Part shown: positions 1 to 14,400 of the stretch, in pieces
Position numbering within the stretch: position 1 is the first letter of the stretch
Layout: each line of letters begins with the position of its first letter
NCBI GenBank assembly: GCA_013398175.1
Contig: VZRZ01002434.1
Span: forward strand, 1,804,019 to 1,868,018
Length of the DNA stretch: 64,000 nucleotides
Direction: 5' to 3'
From: Climacteris rufus
Lineage: Eukaryota; Chordata; Aves; Passeriformes; Climacteridae
Notes under the pieces: model-generated
What the model saw: only the letters and a program-made list of their open reading frames with translations
Databases searched by the model: none
What the model was told of the DNA's origin: nothing
Translations under genes and position numbers: made by a program

Positions 1-3000
1 ACAGTGGTTCCAAGAAAGCACCTTTATGGATTTAACTTATGTGTCTAATTACCAGAAAAGAGCCCTGAAGGCCTGTGTGCCTAATAAACCCCAACCATTC
101 TGCTTTAGAACCAGAAGTGCCGTAAAAATGGCACAATATCCCATAACTTGCATAGATTATACTTGAAGAATTATTTTATTTATGCACATTTCAAATTAAG
201 AAGCCAGCTCATGCAAAATATTTTTTTTTAAATCCCTGATATTTCTTTCAAAATAAAAATATTTAAAGGTCAGAGCCACCTCTCTTCTGACCCTCTCTGG
301 CATTCCCCCAGGCATGTGAAATCCTCACACAGCAGCCTTGGGTATATCTTTTAGAGTCACCTCTAAAAGTCCTGAGTCCATCACTCAAAACAATGAAGCT
401 CAATCTGGTCCATTTTTGATAGAATAAAAAAAATTTGGAAAGATTTTTTAAAATACTAAAAATTTTTATGCAGTGTAGAACTGGGTAAAATAGTGATGTA
501 GTTACAGCCTATGAACAGTCAGAAATTTGTGAATAAAGTCAAAGATTTAGCTTCTGTTTCTAGGGTCTGAATGGTGCACGAAATACCTGATTTCTGATTC
601 CTTGACTTGTACTTGAACTCTCTGAATGTAAGGTTGTTTTAATTGGAGAGAGAAAGATTCCAGATTTGGAAGATGGGAAGGTAAAGAAGAGGAAAATGGG
701 AAATTCCCACAGAAATGTGTGGCAGTAACCCAGGGCCACTTCCATAGTCACAGAACAGTTCAGGTTGCAAGGAGCCTCTGGAAACCTCCAGAATAACCTC
801 CCACTCAAAGCGGGGCCTGTTTGGAAGATTGATTCATTCAGGTGCTCAGGGACTCATCTGACTGTATTTTTAAAATTTAAGGAAATCCACCAGGTTCTTT
901 GAGTACCTTTTCCAGTGTTGTGCCTCTCTCAAGTGAATAAATTTTTCTTGTGTATAACCAGAACCTCCTGAAATCTGCTGCATTTCACTGCACAACTTTG
1001 GGAAGAGTTCTGCATTCTCTATAATTCTTCTCTGGGTAACTGAAGACAAAACTGAAATTCCCCGCCCCCCTCCACTCAGCCTTTTCTTCTTCAGGTTGAA
1101 CAAATCCAACTCTCATAGCCCCTTTCATAAATCATGCACTGACTGCAATATACCAACATTTTTCTTGCATGGAAGCCCAGAACTGGACCCATTCGTGCAG
1201 GAGCCACCCCACAAGGGCTGGGCAGAAGGGAGGAATCACCCACTGGCAACACTCTTGCTCATACACCCCTGGATATATTTGGCCTTCGTCATCATGAGGA
1301 ACTCAGCCACAGCCATGCTGCCCCAAATTTGGTATGGGGGTGGCAGGCACTGTTAGATACCTGATAAAAGATAAACATTGAACTGGCTTATTGCTTAGGA
1401 AGTCTGAGATGTGAAGAGCTAACAGGGGGCATTGTTGCAGACCTGTCAGCACACCTTTATCTTGTAGGGCAGAAATAGGAATTTTTCCAATCAGGTCAAA
1501 CTGTGCAGCAATGAAGAGAGATGCCTTTTCTGGAGAGACAGCTGCCTTTCTTCTGAGACAGATCTATTTAAGGCAGAGGTTCCTCTTCAGTGTCAGGACG
1601 TAACAGTTAAATTCATTAATACCCTTCATGAGTTCCCTTTCCCCCATATGAATTATTTGTGCTGAGTCTGGTTATTCCATCCAAGTGTAAACCTAAAATC
1701 AGAATAACTGAAACTCAGAAGGATGATTATCTCAGGCCACAAAAATAAACATTTCCAGCTTTATTGTTTTCAAACTTAACTCTAAGCTTTTAAAACACAA
1801 ACACAATAACCCTGAGAGGCCATATCTGACCTATAAACTGGCTGTAGTGAATTGTTTATTTGCTTTGTTCTTCAGATGTTAAAAGAATTGCTCACAAAAT
1901 ATGACAGGTTCAGTTAATTTTATCTTAGACAAATGTAATGAGCATCTGTTTTGATTTATCTCAGTCATTGATACAATTCCTTTTAAACTTGATACAAGTT
2001 GGTTTATACAAGTGTGCAAAAGTTGTAAACAGCCAAGGATGAATCTATTCCAGTGCTGAAGAACATTTACTCATTCCACTGTTATCTTTATACTAATAAA
2101 TATAGTACCAAATTAATTAAAAAAAAAAAAAGTCAGGCGTATTCAAAACATAGCAGGATATGTATCTATAAATAGAGTCCTATTTACAGAAGTGTGTTTT
2201 ATGTGTCTATGTAAATACTATACACAGCACAGACATAAATATATGGATGGTGTTATCCTCACAGCAGGATAAACTACAGAACCACACACTAAATAATATT
2301 TATAACATGGCGTCACAATTTATTATGTGCTTCTGAAAACCTCCTCTGGCCTTTCCCTACTAACCTGCCTCTTCTGGGACTGTTTCTACCATCCCGTACT
2401 TCTCAGCACCTTCGAACAGCTGTTCTCTCTGGGCCACCCCCAGCAAAAAAAAAGTGGGTTTTTCCTCAGAAGATCCATCTGTAAAATTGTGATTGCTGCC
2501 TCTCAGCTTGCTGAGCTGAGATAAGCAGGCAGCACCACAAAACTCTGCAGAGGTTTCTGAACCCAAGTGCCAGCATGGCTTCTTTCATAACTCTTCCCTC
2601 ACAAACCAAGATGGAATCTGAGTGTCATCCCCACCACCAGATCCTTGTCAGCACTCCACAGCACATACACAGAAGGAAATCCTGGAGGGGCCGTTTTTCA
2701 TGTAGCCACAGAGTCTGCACTCTGCTAAGTCAGGGATGTGAAACACCACAATGCTTCGTGATACTGAATGTAGCACAGAAGGGTTTGGACTTCTTTCCAA
2801 TGCCCCCCTCCCCCCAAAAACAAAACCCCAAACCTCCTATACTATTCAAACTGTGGGCTAAAAAATGCCTGTTCCACAATTATGAATCAACCCAATATAA
2901 ACTGACATTTTTGGAAACCACAAAAGGCACCTCCCTAAGTCCAGATTTATCCTTCCAGGAAATTTTCAATCATACTGTGAATGATAGAAATATTAGGATA

Positions 3001-4311
3001 ATAAAAAGGAGATGAGTTTATGTGTGCCTGCATGCATGAAGGTGCAACAGTAAATACCACTCTTGTAACAACAAATACAGTGGGTAAAAGAGCACTAAAG
3101 GTCTTCCCAATGACTTGTGATGCAACATCAGCTCTGACACTAGATATTGCATTTGTTTGCCTAGCATTTCAAAAGCTCCTGGCTAGAAATCCTGACCACA
3201 AGGCAATTTTCAAGTTCCTTTGTTCCATATATTTGGGGTAAGGAAGGCTCATTCAGTTTGTTTGAATGCTCTCAGCTGTTGTGAAGAGGGGCCAATTTTT
3301 TCCCCCCCATTTGAATTCCAGTGGATCTTGAGAACTGCTCAGAGGTGGAATGAAAGATAAGGAGAAGACAGGGAGATAGACAAGTAGTATGAAGGTGAAC
3401 AGAACTGAGAGATCAAGAGAGCTAAACCTGTGATTCAGCAATTCACTCCTGGATTTTGTAAACGTAGATGCCAAAATATTCTTGTTTATTAGTGAGAATA
3501 CATGGTGAAGCCACTGGTCTTCAGGAAATATTTCTATTCCTATAAAGGTCTTATCATTCGTACTGTGGTGACACTGAAGAGAACCCTCAATGGATGAACA
3601 GCCACTATGTTTGATTTCTACTAAAAAAGCAGTAGAAACAGACTCAGATGCATTGCAAACAAAAATTTTCTGATACATTATTAAACGACTTAAAAAGCTA
3701 CTTTAAATAATGTCTTTGTCATTGGTTGTACACACAACCCCTTTTGTGAAGGTGCTGCTTGCTTTCCTTGCTAAAATGACACAAACGAATGTAAAGTAAG
3801 GTGTTAGGATTGTTTTAAATTGTCTATTAATTGCTTTCTCCTTTGAAGTTAATAGAAATAATTAAGACATTGTTTATTTCGTGGAATATCATACTCAGTT
3901 TCCTCCAGTTGAGGTAGGTTTTCTTCAGCACGTTTATGGCATATGGCATGGGTTTTGTTTATTTGGGACAAGTACAGTCTCGCATAGGGAGACAATCTGA
4001 ATTCATGTTGGGTCAAAGGGAAAAGATTGTTCAGTATTTATTTGTATATTTCTTAGGTTGTTACTATGGCATTCCTTTTAATCTGGATGTTTTTTTCCTG
4101 TCTCTTAAACTTGGTGTGTGGGGATTGCCATCTATATCAGCCACAATTTGGCCCAGTAATTTGGCTTATTGCTGTGGAACAAGAAGTATATAGATTGAAA
4201 GATCAACAGATTGACTGGCACAGATTAACTACCTGAAAAGGCTCTGGTTCTTCCTTCTGCTTTAAGGACATATGGGACAAAAGAAGTAGGTAATAGAATG
4301 CTATACAATTT

Positions 4312-4367
4312 ACAATATACAATATACAGTATACAATATACAATATACAACGTACAATATACAATAT
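4312..4367. repeat. Heptanucleotide tandem repeat (ACAATAT)n
   Basis: About eight copies of a 7-base unit, ACAATAT, lie in tandem with scattered substitutions (ACAGTAT, ACAACGT). The unit length of seven is unusual next to the mono- to pentanucleotide repeats elsewhere in the window. The array makes the opposite strand read as a run of Tyr, Cys, Ile, Leu and Val codons; that open frame is a repeat artefact. Confidence 0.85.
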
Positions 4368-6327
4368 ATAATGCTCTCCATATAGGGCAACACCAAGAGT
4401 AACATTCACAATACTCAATTTCATGTGGCAGCATAGCCAATTTAGATTCTCAAGGGGTAAACTAGTATTTGTTTGTGATTATGCCCCAGATGATAACTCT
4501 TCAGAAGTCTTTTAGGAAAATATTTCTTTCCTCCCTGCCTGCAAAGCTTTTTTTCTTTAACTGGTGAAGTCTTGTAAATGGTCCTAAGTGATTACAGGGT
4601 GCTACATCTATTAACTGGTTGTATACTTGAGAGGAGCTTGAAAACTCTGGAATGGGAAATAATGAACCTTCATTTTGGTAAAAATGTAAACACAAGTAGC
4701 TAAACCAAGATCCCAGCCCTGCAATCAGATCTAGTGCTGTTAAAATGTATCCATAGGAAAAAAAAGAGATGTGGCTTTGCCATTCATTTTAGCAAGGCTC
4801 TAAAGACAAAGAAAACACTTGATAAAGAATACAGATGTATGACCAGATATTCTTGTAAGAAGCAAGACAATTTTTCAATGTGCTTCATGTCATCTCTCAC
4901 TAGTCCGTGATAAGATATGGAACCTAAGAATGTCTCTTGATTCTATTTGCACCATTTTTAAGCTTAATAAATGTTACTCCGAAAGGAAAAGCCTTTCATG
5001 TCTCATCTAGGGACATATTCCCCCACTGTTTTCAGCCTTCTGAAATAGCTCTGACAAATCAAAATTTCAAGTTCACCATCAGATCAGTGAAAATGCTGGC
5101 AGCATAAAAAAGCCTCTGTTTTAATCCCTGGCCAATGTCACCTGTAAACATTGTAAAACCTAACAGCTGTTAGAGCAGACTCACATTACCACAGCTCTTT
5201 AGGATTTATCACTGTAACAGTCCCATTCCCAAAACAGCCAAATTGTTTTAATGAAATGTAGCTTTCAGTTTCATACTGTAAAGCTATCAGCCTCTTCTAT
5301 AAATTACCCGTTTTTTTGGACTAGAGACCTGCATTTCCTGCACGGGGTGTATTGAAGGAAACATATCTGGAAAAGGCATTCTCTTCCTGTTAGTGGCACT
5401 GCTTCTGTGAAGTTAATAAGAATGTAAATCTTCAGACAAATTCAGCAAGGATTTTCCACTTCTTTGTATCGATCTTCAGAGGCTGATAATAAAGAAATGC
5501 TATAATATTGGTATTTTAAATAGCCATGTGAAATGAGGAATGAGAGAGCAATCTCCACCTCTCTCTCTCTTTTTGTAAGGATTTTTGACTGATCGGTATC
5601 TGATGATTTACACAATTCCATCCACAGAAATCTTTGGTACACTGTTTCCAAAATTCACACTCAGTTTTCAGGCTTCATTCAAGCTCAGCTTCATCACATT
5701 AAAATCCTGGCTTCAGAAGTGTGTTTTGTCTATTAGCAAATTTCTCTGTTCCACTTAGGTGCATATAATCTGCTAACAAGTCTTTCCATGTCATTCTTTT
5801 TGTTAAACTGAACAGTAGAAGATCCTTTCTGTTTACTGTTCATCATTCTCCCGTCTCCTCTGTGAAATACCTGATGTAACAACATAACATCTTTATTTTC
5901 TGGCCCAGACATGGTGGCTGTGTCTTGTCTCCTTTGATGGAGGCTCTGCTCAAGAAAGGGTTTTGCAGCAAGTCCTCTGTGCCTGGTGGGCTTGCCTCCA
6001 CCTTGCTGTCATGGCCCTGTGAGTCATTTTGGCTCACCTCCAGACTCCGTTTTCTCCTTCTCCTTCCCTCCAGCAAATTTCCCTTAGCTTCTCCAAACTC
6101 AATCCTCCCTTGCCACAATGTTGGGAAGCAGGTCAGTTGCCCTGCTCATGCCAGAGTTCTGTGCTTCCTCCATCAAAATCCTTTGTGGTTTGAAAAATGT
6201 TTGTCACCTCCGGGACTCTTAATACTTTAATAAAACAGGAGAAAAATATTTTCTTCTCTCTGCCATCCCCAGCTTGGAGAAGGTGCTTGACAGCACATCA
6301 CATTGACACCCACAACATTTGGCTATA

Positions 6328-6398
6328 CCATCAGTGTAATTCTTTCCTACACCATCAGTGTAATTCCTTCCTATCCCATCAGTGGAATTCTTTCAGAC
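6328..6398. repeat. 24-base tandem repeat, three copies
   Basis: Three consecutive copies of a 24-base unit start with CCATCAGTGTAATTC (third copy CCATCAGTGGAATTC), at 6,328-6,351, 6,352-6,375 and 6,376-6,398. Copies differ by a few substitutions. The frame stays open through it, giving a repeated His-Gln-Cys-Asn-Ser peptide, but nothing else suggests coding. It is probably a small minisatellite. Confidence 0.85.
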
Positions 6399-9300
6399 AT
6401 GCCTTCCTGGTAGCCCTAACCATGGTTAGGGGAAGGAAAAGCCATTTTTCTGCTCCATGTTAAACCTGCCACAAGATGGGCAGAATCTTACATATCTGCC
6501 AGATAATAAAATCAGTCCAGAGGATGTTCTCTTCCTGTTCTCGGTTAGAACTTGCAAATTAATTAACTTTGTTTTTTATTTGAAAGCAAAATTATATATG
6601 TTAATATTTATAATATATTTTCTATTGTGTTGTTAGATCAATATGTGCTACCATTCCTTAGTGAGGACCTCTCACTTCATAAGAGTTCATAAGAAAGCCC
6701 ATGATATTTCTGTAAGTTTAGTTTAGACACACTTTAAAAACTTTCCCTACATAACTCTTGCAGCCTCAGGTTTATCCCAGCTAAATTCTTGGACGAGGAG
6801 CAGTAAATCCACAAATCATTGCAACCTGTACACATGGTCTGATGAAACCACCAGCAAGGCAAGGTTGCATGCTCAATCAAAGTCTGTTCTGTGAAAACTA
6901 CATTCCTAGTTGCTACTAATTGCTTAAAAAGTGGAACAGATTCTTTTGCTCCTAGGCCCATCTCATACTGCATTTGTTTTTTTCCTCATCCTGTCTTTCT
7001 CTCACTTCATGTTTCAGGTCACCACACACTATGGAGTTGTCAAGGACTCTTTTTATTTACACAGCCGTTTTTGACTGTAGCTAAGGAGCTATGGGTGAGG
7101 ATTTTCCACCCTAAAGATCTGCTTCCTTTGTGTGAAACATCCTGTGTGATTATAGATGAAATTTATACTGCTTTACCTTTTTTTTTCCTTACTTTAAACA
7201 AAATGTGATGAACTGGCCACATTAAATGTCTTTTGCTATTGTACAATTAAGTTTGCAGGCAACGTGTACATTGTTTTATAGTGCATACAGCTGTGCTCAG
7301 TTTTATGCACTGGTGCTGCACAATAAGGTATTGTTAAGTCTAAGAAGCTCTAAAAGTTGTAGGGCAGATCTTTCTTGCAACTCCCTTTCTGGATGACAAT
7401 ATAAGCATTTCCAAAGAAAAACACATTTTGTAAGAGTCAATACTATTCATTTTCCATTAAGCAACACAATAATTATTATAATAAAGTGTATTTTACACTG
7501 AATGATATTGTGGTTCTTAAATGTCTGTCTTGCTTTAGTAGTTAGAGCCAAAGTTTGCTTCCACTCAAATCAATGGGGAATTCTGCAGACTTCGATGAGG
7601 AAGATTCTAGAACCTACATCAGCTTCAAAAGCCCTTTCTTTGTGTATTGTAATTCTTCAAGACCCATCCCTTTCAGCTGTGCATGTATGCAGACTTGTAG
7701 CTTTCTTAATCTTAGCCAAGCAGGAAACACTTCCTCAGAGGACTTAAAGATGCCTGGTTATTTATCTTCACTGGATTTTTACTCCTGAAGCAAAATTGAG
7801 ACTCTCCATGGCTCATAATGCAGTTTTGAGGCCTTTTATTTTGGGCTAGCAGCAACATCTCACTCTTGGTTTTACGTGCTGCATTTTGCCGATTTATTTT
7901 CTAACACTGAGTTACTCATAGAAAGAGCCAAACTTTTATTCTCTATCTGATGTGAAACAGAGGGGACTTTATTTCTGGAGAGATGGCCCAAATTCAAGTA
8001 TCTCAGTGGCAGCTCCCCTGTGCTGCCCTCCCCAAGGAATGATGATGGAAGGCACGTCAGCACTGAGTTACACAACAGACGCCCGATAAACCTTTCTACA
8101 TTCTGTGATTTTCAGGCACTAATGAGAGGGTGATGATAAGGTGTTACAACACACGTGTGCAAGACTGGGCACTGTTTGTTACGACAGAAGGACTAACTGG
8201 ATTCATTAGAAACAATCTAACCTCTACCGACTAGAAGAGTGAGCTCTTAATTAGCATGATGGGCCCAAGTTTCAGTCACCACCTTGCAGATTTACAGACC
8301 CTGATGCTTGTGCAGGTACTGCACTAATTAAAGATCCAGGCTTGCAAGCTGGTTATTGAAACAAAGCCATGCCACCTGTAGATTGGCCAAAAAAGGAAAT
8401 TTGTAGCACAAAATTACAAGAATTAGATATCCATTTATTTTCATAATCTGGAAGTGAAGCTAACCTTTCCATGTGCTTGTCTTTGAGTTCAACAAGAGAC
8501 AAAAAATGAACTGGAATGCATTTCAACTGAAATAAGATGTGTTGGCAAGCAAGGCAACTTTGTTGTTTCTTACTGTTCATGTGATTCAAGAGAGGGTTCA
8601 GGTTCAGCCTCAGGTTCAGCTGTCCTTGGAGCAGGCATTTTCAAAGAGAGTATTTACCAACAGGTGCCACTTTGAAGGGTTATTAGATCTAAAGATGGCA
8701 GAGTTTGCTCCTTTTTCCACACTGTGATGAGCTCTGCTAATCGTCTGACTCCTTTATGCGCATCACCACATATGTCACATTTTCAGAGGGGTGATCAACC
8801 CTGTTATGACTGATTCCAAACCAGCTTTAGTCACCAGGTAATCTAGGCGGAGCACTGGCACTTAGCACACTGCAATCTCACCAAGGACCCTACAGGCTCT
8901 TCCTCGTCTGTGAGAGGTGCTGCCATGGAGCCACAAGGGCACATCAGAAAAATTTCCATCTGTTCCTTCTGCAGGTGCATCGGTGGCGTTCACCACGTGT
9001 GAGCAAAGGGAAATCACATAAAAAATCTTGTGAGGGCAAGGGACTAAACTCTCTGAGCCAAGAAGCTTTTGTGTGAAAGAGGAAGTAGGGAGCAATGGAG
9101 GGGAGGAGCCCCGAATCCAGACGTTACTTCAGGCATTAGCACCCCGAGGGCTAGCAAGAGATATGTTGGTGTGTTTATAGAGACAGATTAAAATCGGATT
9201 TCACACATAGATATCTAGCACACCAAGGGTTGTGAAAATCCTCCTTGACTGCTGACAGCACAATAGAATCGTGGTTGGTTGCCCAGCAAACCTGAGGAAG

Positions 9301-10989
9301 CTTGGCTCTGCTCCATGCCAACAGACAATACAGAAACCACACAATGAACAATTGCTTTTGTACTGAACTGAGGAAATCTTCTCAAGTGAAGGAGGGCAAG
9401 ATCTGAAAGGTAAACTTGTAGTTACAGAACCCCACCCTATCTTTTACGTACACTTTGTTAAACCATTACTCAGCCTGTGAAACCATGCATTCACCTCCTG
9501 TGCCTTTTCACAGCAAGTGTAATGTGTACTAAACCACTTCTTCAAGCCTTTGAGCAATCTTTTTCTTTTTGTTTTTCCTAACATGGTGGGAATGCCGACA
9601 TAACATTCAGTCTGCAGGCAAGAGCCAGGATTGCATGTGCCTTGACCAGCTGCCAGCCCAGCCTGCTGGCTCTCTGAGCTGCCCAGACCAGAGGCAGCCA
9701 GTGACTGGACTGTGGTCAGTGCTGAGCGGAGCTAATGCTGCTGTGCCAAAGACAACAACACTTCTGTCCCAGCTGAGCCAATGGAAGCTTCATGGTGGCT
9801 CACAAAGTAGCCCAAGCAGACTCTTGTCAGACTGGAAAATACCACATAGATAAACCCAGTGTAGATTTCAAAGGAGGCAACAAATGTGTGTGCTTATAGG
9901 CAGAAAAACAGGGTCTTGACATGCCACCTGAATCTCCAAAGTCTTTAGCAGGCGTGATGCACACCAAGTCACTCTATTTGAGCTATTTGAGCTCTGTCCT
10001 GCTCCAGCAGTCATGTATTTCCTTTTATTGACTGCATTTAAAACACTCTAGCATGCAGACCTGAGCGCTCTCTCTGAATCAGTGACTTTACCTGCTGTCT
10101 GCATCTCTGTTATGCAGCCCACCTATGCTCAAAACTCCTGACCTGAAAATAATGTGGGACTTTGTTAAGACATGATACCAGAAGGACATTCTCATACTAA
10201 AAGACAGAGGTTTTATCCTCTCTCCTTCCTCCCAAAATTATAAGAGTTGAAGCCTTACACACTTATTTTTCAGTCCTAGAAACTTACTAGGCAAAATCAG
10301 CCATTTCAATGCTATCTCCCAAAGGAGCACTTCTGGATGCATTCCATTAAACAAAATGAAAAGGTAATATTTCTCCTTTATGTCCTTATGTCATTCCAGC
10401 TTGAGAAAACTCATAATCATGAGTCTCACTGGGGCCAAAAAGCAGGTATGACAGTGTCTTGAACTGTAGGGACAATATTCATGTCCCCCAGGCAAGAAAA
10501 AAGAGCATGTTACTATCAAATTCCTGAGAGCTAACAAAACCATGCATGCATGGAGATGCATTTATAGACAGTCAAATCACAAAGCTTAACTCACCTTAAG
10601 CTTAGGGAACATCAGTGAAGTCAATGGAAGCACTTACATATGGTTAGATGAACTAGAACACTATATTACAGCTATAAACTATCTGACTATGCTCTAGCCA
10701 AGGTTTTATTATTAAGACAGCATCTTAACTGACTTCCCTTCCTGTTTTTGTGCTCTGCACAAGCACATATATATTAAACCCACTCTATACTGTCTTCACA
10801 TACCTTCTGTAAAGACAATACAACAGGTCTGTCCATAGAAATTCGCATTGCTCTAGAATATTAAAAATTGGTCATAAAAGAGGGATTCCACACAAGCCCA
10901 TCTCACTACCTGGGACCAATTCACTGTAAAGCACTTTATAGAAAAATTGTCAGGGGATTACACATCAAAATGCCAATAAAATCATACAA

Positions 10990-11400
10990 AAATGGTCCTG
11001 GAAGAGGCCTTGGTGGGTTATTGAGTATATACTGCTGCCCAAGATAGGACCAAGCACCTTAACCTTGGCTGCGGCATCTCCAGTCTCTTCTCATAGACTG
11101 TAACATCCACAAGCAACTCTTCCTAATGTTGGAAAGATTTTTCCTAGTATCCAGATTAAACACTCCCCCTTCTAGTTTGGCCTAGTACGTTTAGTGTTAT
11201 CCAGCACAGATATAAGAAAATAAGTTATTCCCTTTGTCTTTATAGCAACTTATAGTATCAAGATGAGCTGCTTCATTTTTTTCTATAGACTATTCATCCA
11301 CAATTTATTCTATTTTTATTTGCATTATGTTTTCCCTAGACCTACAAGCATTTTTGCTGCTGTCCTGCTGACTTTCTCAGCCTGTGCAAAATCAGACTAG
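10990..11400 (-). mobile_element. Old, degraded CR1 LINE 3' fragment
   Basis: Read on the + strand this resembles the reverse complement of the 3' end of an ancient amniote CR1. It has a segment like the CR1 tail (a 'gaagaggccttggtgggtt' stretch), then 'ttcctaatgttggaaagat' and 'ttcctagtatccagattaaa', followed by a long run like the end of the CR1 coding region ('ctagacctacaagcattttt', 'gctgactttctc'). It is heavily diverged with no open frame, so it is long dead. The boundaries are approximate. I judged this by resemblance to remembered CR1 consensus; a repeat-library search would settle it. Confidence 0.55.
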
Positions 11401-14400
11401 GAAGTGTAACACACTGGTTCACACAACCTAGTAGGAATTTTCGAAATTAAATTATTATTGACTTATTTTCAATTTGTAACCTATTATCTATAGTGCCTCT
11501 GTGGTCCTTTCAAATGCCAACTTTACCTCATTCTTCAGAAAACATTCTGAAAATGTTCTCCTTTATTTTGAAAGGTGTTACAATAGATAGGATAATTTAA
11601 TTTCAGCCACATAATTTGCTTGTAACACACTAATCCTTCTTCTTTAATATAGGAGTGGAAACCACAAAAAAATCTGATATTCTTTCAGGAGGCTCAGCTT
11701 GGGCAAGGTTCTGTCACAGGCCACAGCTTTTGTACCTACATGTACAAATATATATATAAACTGTTAATTATCTTAAAGTTTGATTAATTGAAGCCCTCCA
11801 GGGTTAGATAAGCAAACTATATATCTTTTGGAAGAGGGAATTTCCCAGCATCCCAGTGAAACACACAACTGTTGCTTCTAGCTATGTCAGAGCCTAAAAT
11901 AAAACTAATTAAACACAAAGACCAGTGTAAGTAAAATTCTTCTTAAAAATAGCCCAAAATAGCCTAGCCTGAAAGATCTGTGTGATTTTATTCTGCTCTT
12001 GAATTTCACATGTATTTACAATAGATAGGAGGTTATATGCTCAGAAAGAAGGAAAAAAATATATTTCAAAGCTTTCTAAAAATCAATTTTTGTAATTTGT
12101 GCACATATTTGCAATTTTTTTTGATTGCTCAGCTGAGATTATCTACACATTTACTATTGCTTATTCTCCCTGATCCAACCTTAGATTTACCCATGTACTT
12201 GACCATCACATATATGCAAATACTTTGCATATTCCAACACAAAAATGATGTACAGGAAATCCATGTGCTACGGGTAAAATTTTCTGAAGTGCTTAAATAT
12301 GAAATATTGAGTATTTTGAAAACATAATCCAATACCTTTCAACGCTCAAGCAGCATTTCTCTGTGGACTGATTCTTCTGGAAGCACTACCACTAAATGTA
12401 TCTGCTTTTTTAGCTGTCTTGTGCCAGAGTAGGTATAAAATCTTTCCCATTTTTGTTATAGGCCACCTTCACAGCTGCCTTTAGTATGGTCTGTGTCACT
12501 TCTGAGTGAGCACTTCTTACTCATACAGGTAGAAATATAATTAACAATCACATTCCAACTTCATACTGATCTGATCTTTGCCTCTGTGATATCTTATGCA
12601 TTTACTTTTCACCTCTCTTTATCTCCAAGTTAATGTCAGCGATTTATACAGCAGAACTAAGAATTTCTGGCTGCATTGTATTAGTTTGAGTTATTAAATT
12701 GTACTCAAAAGGGGGTTCTTTAAACAACAAAGGGTTTGTTTAGAACAGTGCATCTCCAGCTTTTGGAAGCAAGACTATGTCAAAGCACCTTTGTATTAAT
12801 TTCTCTAAGGTCTGAGGTCTCCACTTCCTGAGTCTGAGAAGCAACACTGAAGTTATTAAAGTTTTTCTGTTCAGTATACTCCTTCAAAGGTTGGAAAAAT
12901 GCTTAGTCTGGCTCTTTTCTTTTGAGATTACTTTTAGGGAAAGGTGAAAATAGAAAAAAACCCCAAACAAAAAAAAAAAAAAAAAAAAAAACAAAAAAAA
13001 AAAAGAAAAAAAAACACAAACAAACAAAAAAACCCCAAACTATGAGGACAATTTATCTGAACATTGATGGATACCAGAGATGCAAATCAGCTCATCTGTC
13101 TTTAACAGTATTTTAAAACAATACTACTAAATGAGTTCCATAACAGTTTGTTCTTTCCAGTACAAAGGACATTTAGAGTCAGTAAGAAAGAAAATTAGTT
13201 GCAGTAGATCAAGTTTAGCAAATAGTTTCTCAAAGGCATCTCCAGAAACGTCTCAGATGGAAAGAAATGTGCAACCTTTCTTCTGTCTATCCTGACACAC
13301 ACTGTGTTTGAGGTTTACCCTCATTCACTCCTGGAGAAGAAACCTGACCTCAGAAGAGGATTTGGAAGGTGAGAGAAATGGGAGTCGACAAAATTTACTT
13401 GGACAGAGTCCTGTCACACATGTAGTGATCCAAATTTAAACCCTTACTGAGAGATACTTGGATAGAAAGCAAGTAAGGTAGGAAAGAGCTAATATGTCTT
13501 GAATATCAATCAATCAATCTTCCTTCTTCCTCTCCTCTTTGCTTCATTTCTTCTTCCAGGTTTCATAAGAACCATATGTGACCATAACTTTCACACAGAG
13601 CCTGCATCATCTGTCTCTGGTAGGAGCTATGTGGACCAAGGTGTCTCATTCTTTCCATCCCTTTTTCTATTCTTCTTTTAATTCCTGACAGTTTATTACT
13701 GATTCTTATTCCCTGACAACAAAGACAGTTCCATAGAACGATTGACTTCAGCAGGTCAGTATTTTTCATAAACAATAAAATAAATAATGTAATATAATTC
13801 CCCTCTACCTCTGTACGTGTTTCTCCTGACATGTCTTTTTGGATAAAAGACATTATCCCTTTGACTCCTGGGAGATAAGCTGTGTGTTTAGTTCATACAA
13901 TTAGTTGGAACACGTGAGCAGAATTTGGCCCATGGAGCGGAGTGGAAGGGAAGTCTGCAGCAAAGTACTTGCTTTTCTTGAATTATTTAACTGCAGCCTA
14001 GAATAAACAGTGTCTCCATTAGTCAACAGGTCACGTTCGTTCTTTCTCCTCAGACTTAAACAATGCCACCAGGAAACATCCCTTCTTCTCTTGTTCCTGG
14101 AAATGGTGTGCAGAAAGGTGAAATGGCAACAAGTGGTGAACATACAGGTAAAGAAAAGTGAGTTTGTTTGGGTTTTCTTGATGGACAGGCTGGCAAGAGG
14201 CAGTGACAGTGTCAGAGGAGGAAGAATAGAAGGAAATCTGGAAAGGACACCAAATCCTCAGGATTATATTCATCCAGTTCCGAGCAGGACTTACCTAATA
14301 GTACAGGAAATGTATTACCTAGAAATCCCATTTATTACACATCAGTTATGAAATTTCCCATACCACTATCCTGTACTCACTCAGAATAGCAATGACTTCA

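Larger units (their letters stand above)
1..10989. other. Upstream intergenic DNA, no gene recognised
   Basis: This is AT-rich single-copy sequence with only short open frames on both strands, none of which resembles a known protein or shows paired splice sites in a consistent frame. It contains two small tandem repeats, listed separately, and one block near 8,210-8,340 with TAATTA-type motifs. I see no RNA gene, CpG-rich promoter or clear LINE copy. It lies more than 29 kb upstream of the PTHLH coding start, so any function would most likely be distal regulation; that is inference. Confidence 0.6.

Noticed and set aside
6328..6398. Possible CRISPR-like repeat array
   Set aside because: The copies are directly adjacent with no spacers, and the genome is vertebrate.
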